Below, one piece after another: positions 9,308-17,650 of a DNA stretch of 64,000 nucleotides. Within the stretch, counting starts at the first letter, position 1. Every line of letters starts with the position of its first letter. The position numbers and the translations under genes were made by a program. Source of the stretch: Halopolyspora algeriensis (GTDB taxonomy: Bacteria; Actinomycetota; Actinomycetes; Mycobacteriales; Pseudonocardiaceae); contig NZ_QPJC01000010.1 of assembly GCF_003337235.1 (NCBI RefSeq), positions 1-64,000 on the forward strand, given 5' to 3'. The notes under the pieces are model-generated. The model did no database searches. It saw only the letters and a program-made list of their open reading frames with translations, and was not told the DNA's origin.

Positions 9308-9688
9308 TCATGAACGGGGTGCGGCGGCACGGGCCTGCTCGAAGGCTTCGGCCTGCACGGTCAGCGCCCGCACTCCCGCGACGTTGACCCGGCTGTCCTC
9401 GGTGTACGTGGCCAGGACCTCGTCGCCGCCCCACAGCAGGTGGAGCTGCCGCAGGTAGTAACCGGGATCCCTGTTGGCTTTCCAGGTGCCGAACTCGGCG
9501 GTGTAGAGCCCGAACTCGTGACGTCCCCTTGCGAGCTGCTCGACGGCCCAGGCGTGCAGGTCCTCTCTGAGCTGTTCCGGGTCCACCCTGTCGGCATCGA
9601 CCTCCGCGCTCGCGACGAGCGGGGCGCCGCCGACCGAGCTGGGATTCGGAACTTCGTCGAGCGTGTAACCAAAACGCACCGCGATCAC
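9308..9688 (-). CDS. conserved hypothetical protein
   Basis: A 126-residue soluble, acidic protein with no motif I recognise. It carries aromatic-rich segments (FGYTLDE, EFGLYTAEFGTWK, YYLRQLHLLW) and no signal peptide or membrane segment. I chose the GTG at 9688 because GGAGGGTGG sits 4 nt upstream; an upstream ATG at 9718 has no such site. It converges on nadE (12-bp gap) and diverges from the XRE regulator across a relatively AT-rich 115-bp region, an arrangement often seen for genes tied to Scr1-type regulators. Function unknown. Confidence 0.65.
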   Translation of the reverse strand: MIAVRFGYTLDEVPNPSSVGGAPLVASAEVDADRVDPEQLREDLHAWAVEQLARGRHEFGLYTAEFGTWKANRDPGYYLRQLHLLWGGDEVLATYTEDSRVNVAGVRALTVQAEAFEQARAAAPRS

Positions 9689-9803
9689 GTTTCCACCCTC
9701 CGGATACACTGCCGCCACACCTGGTCAGCGACTGCACTGCCTGACATGATCAATATAGCTGCCAATTGACAGTGCCACATGGCCCCGAATGGGTGATCGT
9801 CAC

Positions 9804-10673
9804 ATGGGTAAGCCCCGCGCGACGCTCGAACGTCGCCAGCTCGGTGCAGAGCTTCGTCGGCTGCGTGAAGCCGCAGGCAAGCAACAGAAAGAGGCAGCTG
9901 CTGCGATCGAGTGCGACATCAGCCAGATCAGCCGCGTGGAGCGCGGCGAGCGCGCGTTCAAGGTGCTGGAGATCGAGGCTCTGCTCGACTTCTACGGCGC
10001 ACCCCAGGAGTCACGAACACAGATCACCGAGCTGGCCCAGCTCGCCCGTCGGCGTCAACCACGACGGATGTACTCCGACACGCTGCCGGGAGCCTTCCGC
10101 AGGCTCAGCGACCACGAGCAGGACGCCACCGAGATCTACTACGCCGAGAGCGAGCTCATCCCGGGGCTTCTGCAACACGAGGACTACATCCGCGCCATGA
10201 TGCGGTCAGCCCGGTCGGCAGTCTCCGGATCGAATCAGGAAGACGTGGAAGCACGCATCCAGTTCCGGTTGGATCGCCAGGAACTCATCACTCGCGATTC
10301 TCCACCGAGGATGTGGTTCGTCATCGGCGAAGCGGCCTTGCGCCGCCCTATTGGCCGGTGGGATGTGTTGCGAAAGCAACTCCTGCACTTGCTCGACGTG
10401 ATCGAACGTCATCCTCACATCGTGGTCCAAGTTGCTCCGCTGGCTACGGTGGACCATCCACTGCTCGGTGGTTCCATCGAAATCGTGCACTTCGGAGGAG
10501 CGGCCCCGGACATCGTGCATCAGCCGACCTTCATCGGAGGTGGTGTGTACATGGATGATGAGCAGGACATCGCGGAGTGCTCGCACGCCTTCGACCGCCT
10601 GCGAGCCGTGGCGCTCGGACCGGAGGAGTCCCGGGACTTCATCGCCGAGCGCGTGAAGGAGTTGGAGACATGA
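9804..10673 (+). CDS. XRE-family regulator with DUF5753 (Scr1-type) domain
   Basis: A 289-residue DNA-binding protein. The N-terminal helix-turn-helix lies at about residues 10-65 (ELRRLREAAGKQQKEAAAAI, SQISRVERGERAF). The C-terminal two thirds is the DUF5753 domain (YSDTLPGAFRRLSDHEQ, GLLQHEDYIRAMM, PPRMWFVIGEAALRR, DFIAERVKELE). Such proteins occur in many copies in Streptomyces and Pseudonocardiales, nearly always next to a DUF397 protein, and are linked to development and antibiotic control (WhiJ/BldB-type systems). The stop overlaps the DUF397 start in ATGA, so the two are translationally coupled. An ATG 15 nt upstream is possible; a TTGACA lies at about 9765 without a clear -10. Confidence 0.9.
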   Translation: MGKPRATLERRQLGAELRRLREAAGKQQKEAAAAIECDISQISRVERGERAFKVLEIEALLDFYGAPQESRTQITELAQLARRRQPRRMYSDTLPGAFRRLSDHEQDATEIYYAESELIPGLLQHEDYIRAMMRSARSAVSGSNQEDVEARIQFRLDRQELITRDSPPRMWFVIGEAALRRPIGRWDVLRKQLLHLLDVIERHPHIVVQVAPLATVDHPLLGGSIEIVHFGGAAPDIVHQPTFIGGGVYMDDEQDIAECSHAFDRLRAVALGPEESRDFIAERVKELET

Positions 10674-10852
10674 GCAACTACCGGACCGACTGGTTCACCA
10701 GCAGCTACAGCGGCCCCAACAACAACAGCTGCGTCGAGGCCCGCTTCACCGGCCGAGGCATCGACATCCGCGACTCCAAGGACCGCCAGGGCGGGCACCT
10801 GAGCTTCGACGCCGACCGCTGGGCCGACTTCCTCCGGCAGCTCGACAGGTGA
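10670..10852 (+). CDS. DUF397 protein, partner of the XRE regulator
   Basis: A 60-residue protein of the DUF397 family: WFTSSYSGPNNNSCVEA, then DSKDRQGGHLSFDADRWADFL. Its ATG overlaps the stop of the XRE gene by 4 nt. In the better-studied actinomycete pairs the DUF397 protein binds the XRE partner and modulates its DNA binding, behaving like a toxin-antitoxin-derived module; here that is inferred from family and context. A second, degraded copy of the same module lies at 58027-58520. Confidence 0.9.
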   Translation: MSNYRTDWFTSSYSGPNNNSCVEARFTGRGIDIRDSKDRQGGHLSFDADRWADFLRQLDR

Positions 10853-11072
10853 CACCGACGGCGGCTCCCGGAAGGTGAATCGCCCGATCCGGTGGTGATC
10901 GATAGCCTCTGCGCCGATCGCGGGAAGGCCATCCACGGATCGACCGAACCACATGTGATGTGTGTCGAAAGTCATCCCACGCCGGCATCCGACCGTGTCA
11001 CTCTGGGACTGCAAGCATCCCCACAAGCCCGTGGACCCGCCGGGCGGGCCGCGAGGAAGAGGATGGTCGATC

Positions 11073-11936
11073 ATGACTGCGACACCGGACGAAGCCAACC
11101 GCACGGCCGAAACCACCGCCCCTTACGGCTCTGCCCCGCCACGGCGCCGGGTACGGGTCCATCACCTGCAGGAACTCAAGGAGCGCGGCGAGGCCTGGCC
11201 GATGCTGACCTCCTACGACATGTACAGCGCCCGGATCTTCGACCAGGCGGGGATCCCCGTACTGCTCGTGGGCGACTCGGCGGCCAACAACGTCTACGGC
11301 TACGACTCCTCGCTGCCGGTCACCGTCGACGAACTGCTGCCGCTGGTCCGCGCCGTGTCCCGCTCGGCCGAGCACGCGCTGGTCGTCGCCGACCTGCCGT
11401 TCGGCTCCTACCAGGCCTCACCGGAGCAGGCCCTGGAAACCGCGGTGCGGTTCATGAAGGACGGCGCGCACGCGGTGAAACTGGAAGGCGGGCGCCGCTA
11501 CGCGGCCCACGTGGAGGCGCTCGTGGCTGCCGGTATCCCGGTGATGGGCCACATCGGGTTCACCCCGCAGAGCGAGCACGGGCTCGGCGGCTACCGCGTC
11601 CAGGCGCGCGGCGAGCAGGGCGAGGAACTGGTCGCCGACGCACTCGCACTGCAGGAAGCGGGTGCGTTCTCGGTGGTGCTGGAGATGGTCTCCGGCCAAG
11701 CCGCCAAGCGGGTCACCTCCGAACTGCGCATCCCCACCATCGGCATCGGCGCGGGGCCGGACTGCGACGCGCAGGTGCTGGTGTGGACGGACATGGCCGG
11801 GATGAACACCGGCCGCACCGCCCGCTTCGTCAAGCGCTACGCCGACCTCGGCGGCATGCTGTCCGAAGCCGCGAGCAACTTCGCCGCCGACGTGCGGGGT
11901 GGGAGCTTCCCGGCCCCGGAGCACAGCTTCGACTGA
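11073..11936 (+). CDS. panB: 3-methyl-2-oxobutanoate hydroxymethyltransferase
   Basis: A 287-residue PanB enzyme, transferring a hydroxymethyl group from methylene-tetrahydrofolate to alpha-ketoisovalerate to give ketopantoate, the first committed step of pantothenate and CoA synthesis. Typical motifs are [34 protein letters not shown] cut into LTSYD (start of the barrel) and VGDSAANNV (metal site), AVKLEGG, and [10 protein letters not shown] chose the ATG at 11073 after GAGGAAGAGG; a longer frame starting upstream has no support. The gene ends 2 bp from the convergent hydroquinone-reductase gene. No other pan genes are adjacent. Confidence 0.95.
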   Translation: MTATPDEANRTAETTAPYGSAPPRRRVRVHHLQELKERGEAWPMLTSYDMYSARIFDQAGIPVLLVGDSAANNVYGYDSSLPVTVDELLPLVRAVSRSAEHALVVADLPFGSYQASPEQALETAVRFMKDGAHAVKLEGGRRYAAHVEALVAAGIPVMGHIGFTPQSEHGLGGYRVQARGEQGEELVADALALQEAGAFSVVLEMVSGQAAKRVTSELRIPTIGIGAGPDCDAQVLVWTDMAGMNTGRTARFVKRYADLGGMLSEAASNFAADVRGGSFPAPEHSFD

Positions 11937-11938
11937 CC

Positions 11939-12919
11939 TCACATGCTGGGCGGGGTGCCGTCGCCGAACGGTCGCCCGCCCAGCGCCGCACGCCCGTGCG
12001 GGGTGTGCCAGCCGGACAGATTCGGCCCGGCCGGGACGATGCCGGTCGGGTTGATCTGGGCGTGCGTACTGTAGTAATGCCGCTTGATGTGGTCGAAATC
12101 GACCGTGTCCCCGAAGCCCGGTGTCTGGAACAGGTCGCGGGCGTAGGCCCACAGCACCGGTAGTTCGGTGAGCTTGTGCCGGTTGCACTTGAAATGCCCG
12201 TGGTAGGCCGCGTCGAACCGGACCAGGGTGGTGAACAGCCGGATGTCGGCCTCGGTGATCGTGTCGCCGACCAGGTAGCGCCGGGACTCCAACCGCTCGG
12301 ACAGCCAATCCAGCCGGGCGAACAAGGCGTCGAAGGCCCGCTCGTAGGCTTCCTGCGAAGTCGCGAATCCGCACTTGTACACGCCGTTGTTCACGTCGGA
12401 GTAGACCACGGCATTGATCTCGTCGATCTCCTCCCGCAACTCCGGCGGATACAGCGACGGCGCCCCCGGGCGGTGGAATCGCGCCCACTCGGTGGAGAGG
12501 TCGAGCGTGAGCTGCGGGTAGTCGTTGGTGACCACCCGTCCCGAGGCCACGTCGACCACGGCGGGAACGGTGTAGCGCCCGCTGTAGTTCTGATCGCCCG
12601 CCAGGTAGGCGTCGGCCAGGAACGACAGGCCGGTGACCGGGTCCCGGCCGTCCGGGTCGAGCGTGAACCGCCATCCCCGCTCGTCCCGCAGCGGGTCGAC
12701 GATGCCGAGCGAAAGCACGTCCTCCAAGCCCAGCAGGCGGCGAGCGATCACCGACCGGTGCGCCCACGGGCAGGCCAGGCTGACCACCAGGTGGTAGCGG
12801 CCGGGCTCGGCCTTCCAGCCGGACGAGCCGTCGGCGGTGATCCGATCGGTGAACCGGTTCGACTGACGTACCCACTCACCGCTGTTCGACGTCTCCGCGC
12901 CGAACTGAGCCTTCGTCAT
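11939..12919 (-). CDS. glutathionyl-hydroquinone reductase-like GST-fold protein
   Basis: A 326-residue member of the xi-class GST/YqjG family. The catalytic Cys lies in SLACPWAHR near residue 50, followed by the GRYTVPAVVD thioredoxin-fold segment and a C-terminal helical domain (VYKCGFATSQEAYERAF, LFTTLVRFDAAYHGHFKCN). Family members reduce glutathionyl-hydroquinones. Actinomycetes make mycothiol rather than glutathione, so the physiological thiol adduct may be mycothiol; that is inference. Transcribed alone, convergent with panB. Confidence 0.88.
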   Translation of the reverse strand: MTKAQFGAETSNSGEWVRQSNRFTDRITADGSSGWKAEPGRYHLVVSLACPWAHRSVIARRLLGLEDVLSLGIVDPLRDERGWRFTLDPDGRDPVTGLSFLADAYLAGDQNYSGRYTVPAVVDVASGRVVTNDYPQLTLDLSTEWARFHRPGAPSLYPPELREEIDEINAVVYSDVNNGVYKCGFATSQEAYERAFDALFARLDWLSERLESRRYLVGDTITEADIRLFTTLVRFDAAYHGHFKCNRHKLTELPVLWAYARDLFQTPGFGDTVDFDHIKRHYYSTHAQINPTGIVPAGPNLSGWHTPHGRAALGGRPFGDGTPPSM

Positions 12920-12979
12920 AACCCCAGATTACCGAGATTCGAGGCGACCGACCGGTTCGCGGCCGTGGGTGGATAGCGC

Positions 12980-13381
12980 TCACCGGTTGGCGCGCCGGGC
13001 GAGGACGTCGGCGTGGCAGGGCTGCGGGGCGCACCAGCAGCCCAGGGCACGGGAGGCGAGCTCGCCCTGTTCGATCCGCCGGAGCAGCTCCGGCTGGTCG
13101 TCGAGCCACTGCTCGTAGTCGCGCACCATCTTCTCCCGGTCGGACTTCGCTTCCCGGACGAACGGGTTGGCGAAGTCCGATGCCGGCCAGGCGTGCCGCG
13201 GGCTGCCCTTTCCGACGTAGACCACCAGCCCCTCGGAGACCAGCCAGGGCACGAGATGCTTGTGCGGGCCGCCTTTGCGCACGTTCACCACCGTCGAGCG
13301 GCCGCCGAGGACCTCGGTGGCCCGGGCGCGCTCGTCCTCGGTCCAGTCGCCGGCTTCTTCCGGAAGCTTGCTGCTCGCCAC
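12980..13381 (-). CDS. DUF4326 domain protein
   Basis: A 133-residue small protein of the DUF4326 family: STVVNVRKGG near the N-terminus, VYVGKGSPRHAWPASDFANPF in the middle and LGCWCAPQPCHADVLA at the C-terminus, where the clustered Cys and His could bind metal. The family is found in phages and many bacteria; its function is not established. I chose the GTG at 13381 because GAAGAAGGGGG sits 6 nt upstream; the longer frame reaching 13474 would translate through the 17-bp inverted repeat at 13422-13472. Confidence 0.82.
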   Translation of the reverse strand: MASSKLPEEAGDWTEDERARATEVLGGRSTVVNVRKGGPHKHLVPWLVSEGLVVYVGKGSPRHAWPASDFANPFVREAKSDREKMVRDYEQWLDDQPELLRRIEQGELASRALGCWCAPQPCHADVLARRANR

Positions 13382-13421
13382 TGCTCGCCCCCTTCTTCTG
13401 CGGTTCCGATGCTCCCGTTCG

Positions 13422-13472
13422 GAGTGAACGGAACTTTCACCCGCATAGAAGTAACGAAAGTTCCGTTCACTC
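13422..13472 (-). terminator. 17-bp perfect inverted repeat after npdG
   Basis: GAGTGAACGGAACTTTC (13422-13438) and its exact reverse complement (13456-13472) flank a 17-nt loop. It begins 19 nt past the npdG stop, so the simplest reading is a transcription terminator (hairpin without a strong T run, usual in actinomycetes). Arms this long and perfect with a symmetrical sequence could instead be a dispersed palindromic repeat or a regulator site in front of the DUF4326 gene. Confidence 0.7.
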
Positions 13473-13490
13473 ACATCCGGGCGCGGAGCC

Positions 13491-14156
13491 TCACACGTCG
13501 GTGACCCGCAACCCCGCGTGTGCCTTGTAGCGACGATTGATCGCGATCACGTTCGCGGTCAGGGCCTCCACCTGGTGCGCGTTGCGCAGGCGCCCGCCGT
13601 AGATGCCGCGCACCCCCGGGATCACGTCCGCCAGCTCCCGCACCACGTCGGTGGCCTCCCGGTCATCACCGAGAACCAGGACATCGAGATCCACGTGAGT
13701 CACCTCGGTGTCGGCCAGCGTGACCGCCGAGACATGGTGGAACGCGGCGGTCACCCGCGAATCGGGCAGCAGGGACTCGGCCTGCTGCGCGGCACTTCCC
13801 TCGGGAACCGTCAGCGCATAGGGCCCCTTCTTGTCGAAACCGAGCGGGTTGACGCAATCCACCACGATCTTGCCCGCGAGCTCGCCCTTCAGCGAGCGCA
13901 ACGTGTCCTCGTGCCCGTCCCACGGCAACGCCGCCAGCACGATGTCGGCCTCCGAGGCGCAGCCGGCGTTGTCCCGCCCGGTGATGTTCCCACCGACGGA
14001 CTCGGCGATCTCGGCAGCCGCCTCCTGCGCACGCTCGGCCGCACGCGAACCGAGCACCACCGTCAGCCCCGCCTGGGCCCACCGCATGGCCAGCCCCTTG
14101 CCCTGCGGTCCGGTTCCGCCCAGCACACCGATCGTCTGCTCCCGCACACCAGCCAC
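13491..14156 (-). CDS. npdG: NADPH-dependent F420 reductase
   Basis: A 221-residue protein with the Rossmann motif TIGVLGGTGPQGKGLA and the NADP-phosphate segment LGSRAAERA, typical of F420H2:NADP+ oxidoreductase. VDCVNPLGFDKKGPYAL and AAFHHVSAVTL are characteristic of the family and line the F420 site. It moves hydride between NADPH and coenzyme F420. I chose the GTG at 14156 with GAAGGGG 5 nt upstream rather than an ATG 45 nt earlier. It follows the RNB gene by about 70 nt and probably shares its transcript, ending at the hairpin 13422-13472. Confidence 0.92.
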   Translation of the reverse strand: MAGVREQTIGVLGGTGPQGKGLAMRWAQAGLTVVLGSRAAERAQEAAAEIAESVGGNITGRDNAGCASEADIVLAALPWDGHEDTLRSLKGELAGKIVVDCVNPLGFDKKGPYALTVPEGSAAQQAESLLPDSRVTAAFHHVSAVTLADTEVTHVDLDVLVLGDDREATDVVRELADVIPGVRGIYGGRLRNAHQVEALTANVIAINRRYKAHAGLRVTDV

Positions 14157-14225
14157 AACGGCCCCTTCCCTCGCGTTCGATACTCCGATGTCCACGATCA
14201 TGCCCGAAGCGGGAATGCCGCCGGA

Positions 14226-15704
14226 TCACACGGGTGTGGGCGCGACCACTTCGAACGCGACATCGCGCTGCACCGGGTCGGCCTCGGTCAACCGCACCCG
14301 CACGCGCTGCCCCTCGGAGAGGTGATCCCCGCAACAGCGTGCGATGACCGGCGGAGCGGGCACGAAAACCTCACCGGACTCGCCGGCACTGCCCGAGCGC
14401 AGCACGGTGGCTGTGAACTCGTCCCCGATCCGGCCGGCCAAGGCCCACGCCTGGGCCTGGGCGATGCAGGCACGCTCCACCTGCCCCGCAGCCCTGTCCG
14501 AACTGCCCATCGCGGAAGGCAGCTGCGGCAACGCCGCACGGACCCATTCCGGCACCTCGCGGCCGGCGTGGACGGCCAGGCAGATCTCCGTGCCGTACCG
14601 GTCCGCGAGCCTGCGCAGCGGCGCGGTGACATGCGCGTAAGCCGCGCCGATTCCCGCGTGGCGGACCTTGTCCGGCACACCGCCGTCGAACACCGTGTAT
14701 CCCGCGCCGCGCAGCAACCGGGTGGCCGACACGTGCAGGGCCAGCGCTTCCGGCCGTGCGGGATCGAGGCCGGACAGGAACTCGGCGGGAGTCTGCCGGT
14801 CGGGCCATTCCAGGCCGAGTTCGAGCGCCGAACGGCGCAGGGCGGCGATCGTCCGATCCTCCGGGTCGGGGACCGTGCGCAACACGCCGATCCCGCCGGA
14901 AAGCATGATCTGTGCCGCACACATCCCCGTCAGCAGGGAGATCTCGGCGTTGAAGGCTTCCAGCGGCAGCCGGGGGCGCAGCGTCAGACGCCATCCGCCC
15001 GCACCGTCGGACTCCACCTGCTGCTCGGGCGGGCCCAGCTCGATCGCTCCCCGGTGCACGGCCTGCTCCCGCCGCAGGCGGCCCACCTCGGGAAGCAACG
15101 CCACGGCCGGCGGGGCGGCACCGAGCTCCAGGGACTGCTGCACTCCCTCGTAATCGAGCCGGGCCACCGAACGGACCACGGCCCGGCGCACGTCCACCCC
15201 GACGGCTGTCCCGTCGCGGTCCAGGTCGATGGTCCACAGCACGGCCGGACGTCTCTGCTCGGGCAGCAGGCTGGCCGCGCCCTCGGACAGCAGCGTCGGA
15301 TGCAGCGGCACGTTGCCGTCCGGCAGATACAGGGTCTGACCACGGCTGCGTACCTCGGCGTCCAGGGCGCCGCCCGGCGGGACGAAGGCCGCGACGTCGG
15401 CGATGGCGTAGTGCACCCGGTAACCGCGCCGTCCGCGGCGATCGATCAGCAGAGCCTGGTCGAGATCCTTGGCCCCGGCCGGATCCACCGTGACCATCGG
15501 CAGGTCCGTGGCATCCACGCGGGCCACATCGAGTACGGGCTGCGCCGCGGTCTGCTCGACCTCGCTCAGCGCGGCGGACGGATACTCCACCGGCAATCCC
15601 AGCTCCGCCCGGATCGCCGAGAAATCCGGGTTCCCGGCGGCAGCGGTGCCCGCGGGCACGGCGGAAGCATCACCTCCGCCGTGTGCCACCCGGGTTGCCG
15701 CCAT
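14226..15704 (-). CDS. RNB-domain exoribonuclease (RNase II/R family)
   Basis: A 492-residue protein whose RNB catalytic core is clear: TVDPAGAKDLDQALLIDRR carries the Asp cluster that binds magnesium, followed by HYAIADVAAFVPPGGALD and RGQTLYLPDGNVPLHP. It degrades RNA 3' to 5'. It lacks the N-terminal cold-shock domains and the C-terminal S1 domain of full RNase R, like the short RNB proteins of many actinomycetes. It starts 6 bp after the 61-residue gene upstream, with GAGG before the ATG, so the two are co-transcribed. Confidence 0.9.
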   Translation of the reverse strand: MAATRVAHGGGDASAVPAGTAAAGNPDFSAIRAELGLPVEYPSAALSEVEQTAAQPVLDVARVDATDLPMVTVDPAGAKDLDQALLIDRRGRRGYRVHYAIADVAAFVPPGGALDAEVRSRGQTLYLPDGNVPLHPTLLSEGAASLLPEQRRPAVLWTIDLDRDGTAVGVDVRRAVVRSVARLDYEGVQQSLELGAAPPAVALLPEVGRLRREQAVHRGAIELGPPEQQVESDGAGGWRLTLRPRLPLEAFNAEISLLTGMCAAQIMLSGGIGVLRTVPDPEDRTIAALRRSALELGLEWPDRQTPAEFLSGLDPARPEALALHVSATRLLRGAGYTVFDGGVPDKVRHAGIGAAYAHVTAPLRRLADRYGTEICLAVHAGREVPEWVRAALPQLPSAMGSSDRAAGQVERACIAQAQAWALAGRIGDEFTATVLRSGSAGESGEVFVPAPPVIARCCGDHLSEGQRVRVRLTEADPVQRDVAFEVVAPTPV

Positions 15705-15710
15705 GGGACC

Positions 15711-15896
15711 TCAGTTCCCCTCACTCCAGCGGCGATCGGCCTCGTCGGCTGCCTCGGTGCGCTGCCGAGCCAGCTCCAGAGCATGGGCGGCGGTCTCCCT
15801 GTCCGGATACGGACCCATCCGCTCCGCCGAGCGGCATCCGGGACCGAACTCGACGTCGTGATGCTTCAGACAGAAATACCAACCGTTCGGGTCCAT
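15711..15896 (-). CDS. small conserved actinobacterial protein
   Basis: A 61-residue protein, MDPNGWYFCLKHHDVEFG at the start, then CRSAERMGPYPDRETAAHAL and a charged helical tail. The Cys/His-rich front (FCLKHH, GPGC) could bind a metal ion. I recall near-identical short proteins beside RNB genes in other Pseudonocardiales, but no function is known. The stop is 6 bp from the RNB start, so expression is coupled. Confidence 0.72.
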   Translation of the reverse strand: MDPNGWYFCLKHHDVEFGPGCRSAERMGPYPDRETAAHALELARQRTEAADEADRRWSEGN

Positions 15897-15999
15897 ACTT
15901 CGAGCCTCGCATGAGCACCGGCGCCTGTCACGTGCTCGAGCCGTATCTCCCCCTGTCGCAGGCCGCGAACCGGGAGGCGCGGGGAGCGCAACCCGCCGG

Positions 16000-16467
16000 T
16001 CACCGGGCCGGTGGGGCCGGTGGAGGTGCGGAACCGGCCCCCGAGCCGGGGGGCTGGATCGGGTCCGAACACGAGACCAGGACCCGCCGCGTTTCCGGGT
16101 CGGAGATCCGGCTGCCGTCCCGCTGCCGGTACTCCAGCTCGCCGCTGTCGGCGACCTCGACGGTGCACCCGACCTCGGCGAGCTGGTCGTCATCGAGGTC
16201 GACCAGCCGCTCGTAGCGGGAGGGCACCACCCGGTAGACCGGCCACGACAGGTACCCGAAGGCCTCGTGGAACTCGGTCAGCAGCCTGCGCATGTGCTGC
16301 TGCCACGGCAAGGGCAGGGACTCCACCAGCGAGCGTGGCAGCACCACGTATCCGCTGTCGACTCCGTACCGGCCCTCCGAGTGCTCGACCCCGGTCAGGT
16401 AATCCCCGAGCGGGGTACTCGACGCGGGTGGACCGGTGGGCCGCGGAATGGGATCGGGGGTGAACAT
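16000..16467 (-). CDS. hypothetical protein at the end of the secretion-like operon
   Basis: A 155-residue soluble protein. It begins with a proline-rich stretch, has a compact middle (GYVVLPRSLVESLPLPWQQHMRRLLTEFHEAFGYLSWPVYRV) rich in aromatic residues, and a low-complexity Pro/Ala/Gly tail. I do not recognise the family. The ATG at 16467 has AGGAGG 7 nt upstream. It lies 84 bp after the NlpC/P60 gene in the same direction, so it is probably the last gene of the operon that begins at 24049 and may be an accessory factor of that machine. Confidence 0.7.
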   Translation of the reverse strand: MFTPDPIPRPTGPPASSTPLGDYLTGVEHSEGRYGVDSGYVVLPRSLVESLPLPWQQHMRRLLTEFHEAFGYLSWPVYRVVPSRYERLVDLDDDQLAEVGCTVEVADSGELEYRQRDGSRISDPETRRVLVSCSDPIQPPGSGAGSAPPPAPPAR

Positions 16468-16551
16468 ACTCGGCCTCCTGGAGAGTGCGGCGACATCGCC
16501 GTCCACTGCCCGGCCACCACCGGCAACCGGACAGCGTCACAGCGGGCACCT

Positions 16552-17649
16552 TCACGGCGCCCCCGAAGCAGCGGGTGCCGGAACGTTCTCACCGGCCGGA
16601 TCCGCTGCGGACAGTCCTGCGGGCGCGCCCACCGCGCTGCCCCGATCGGCCTCGTGCGCGGCTGCCCGCGCCGAGGAGTCCGGGACCGGACGCACCACCG
16701 TCGGCATCAGCTCGCCGCCGTCCCACAGCTTCGCCCGCTCGACCGTCTCACCCGGCTGGGGGGCGTGCAGAACCATGTCGTCGCCGAGGTACATCGCCAC
16801 GTGGTGGATCGCGTCCGGGTTCCGGCCGTACCCCCAGAACACCAGGTCACCCGGCTGGGCCCGGGACAGCGGCACGTGCTTGCCGCCCCGGTCGTACTGG
16901 TCCTGAGAAACCCGGGGGATCTGTACGTCGGCAGCGGCCCACGCCCGCTGCGTCAGCCCGGAGCAGTCGAAGGTGTGCGGGCCCTCCGCTCCCCACACGT
17001 ACGGCTTGCCGAGCTGATTCTTCGCGTACTCGATCGCCTGGCCGGCCAGCAGCGTGGTCGACGGCAGGGACTCGCACCCGCTCGTGCCGCTGACGCTGCC
17101 CTCGGTGCTGACCAGGTGCGCCGCCATGGCTTCGGCATCGTGGTAGCGGGACGGAAACGCCGAGCGCTCGACCGCCTGGGCCGCTTCGCCCGGCCGCATG
17201 TCCTGCCAGCCCTCGACGGTCAGCAACACGTCGTAGAACTTGTTGATCGCATAGTCCACGTTGGTGACCTGAGCAACGCTGCCCCACCCCTGCGAAGGAC
17301 GCATCTGGAACACGCCCTGCGAATCGGCATGTCCGTAATGGACGTTACGCAGGTTCGATTCGGTTTTGCCCGCCTGGATGGCGATCTGCCAGGCACGCGG
17401 CGGCAATCCCCGCTGCTTGCCGATCTCGATGATCCGCCGCACGATCCTGCGCTGCTCCGGTCCCAGCGCCCCAGCGGCCCGCTTGCCCCGTTGCTCGTTG
17501 CCGCCCCACACACCCGGGCCCGTGCTGCACTGCGCCCAGCTCTGGCCGGACCGGCCGCCGAGGCCGGAGAGCACCCCCATCACGGCGCCCACACCGACCA
17601 GCGCACCGAACCCCAGGAACACGACCAGCGCGATCGCCAGTTTGCGCAT
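16552..17649 (-). CDS. VirB1-like peptidoglycan hydrolase: SLT-like plus NlpC/P60 domains
   Basis: A 365-residue cell-wall enzyme anchored by an N-terminal membrane segment (residues about 4-30). Residues about 60-190 resemble a soluble lytic transglycosylase region (KTESNLRNV, QGVFQMRPSQGWG). Residues about 205-325 are an NlpC/P60 endopeptidase with catalytic Cys in FDCSGLTQRAWA, His in AIHHVAMYLG and the VLHAPQPGE segment. A Pro/Ala-rich tail follows. In conjugation systems such two-domain hydrolases (VirB1/TcpG type) open the wall for the secretion channel. It lies directly behind the VirB8-like gene (1-bp gap) in the operon. Confidence 0.88.
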   Translation of the reverse strand: MRKLAIALVVFLGFGALVGVGAVMGVLSGLGGRSGQSWAQCSTGPGVWGGNEQRGKRAAGALGPEQRRIVRRIIEIGKQRGLPPRAWQIAIQAGKTESNLRNVHYGHADSQGVFQMRPSQGWGSVAQVTNVDYAINKFYDVLLTVEGWQDMRPGEAAQAVERSAFPSRYHDAEAMAAHLVSTEGSVSGTSGCESLPSTTLLAGQAIEYAKNQLGKPYVWGAEGPHTFDCSGLTQRAWAAADVQIPRVSQDQYDRGGKHVPLSRAQPGDLVFWGYGRNPDAIHHVAMYLGDDMVLHAPQPGETVERAKLWDGGELMPTVVRPVPDSSARAAAHEADRGSAVGAPAGLSAADPAGENVPAPAASGAP

Positions 17650-17650
17650 A

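Noticed and set aside
13422-13472. Terminal inverted repeats of an insertion sequence
   Set aside because: Only 17 nt lie between the arms, with no transposase and no target duplication.
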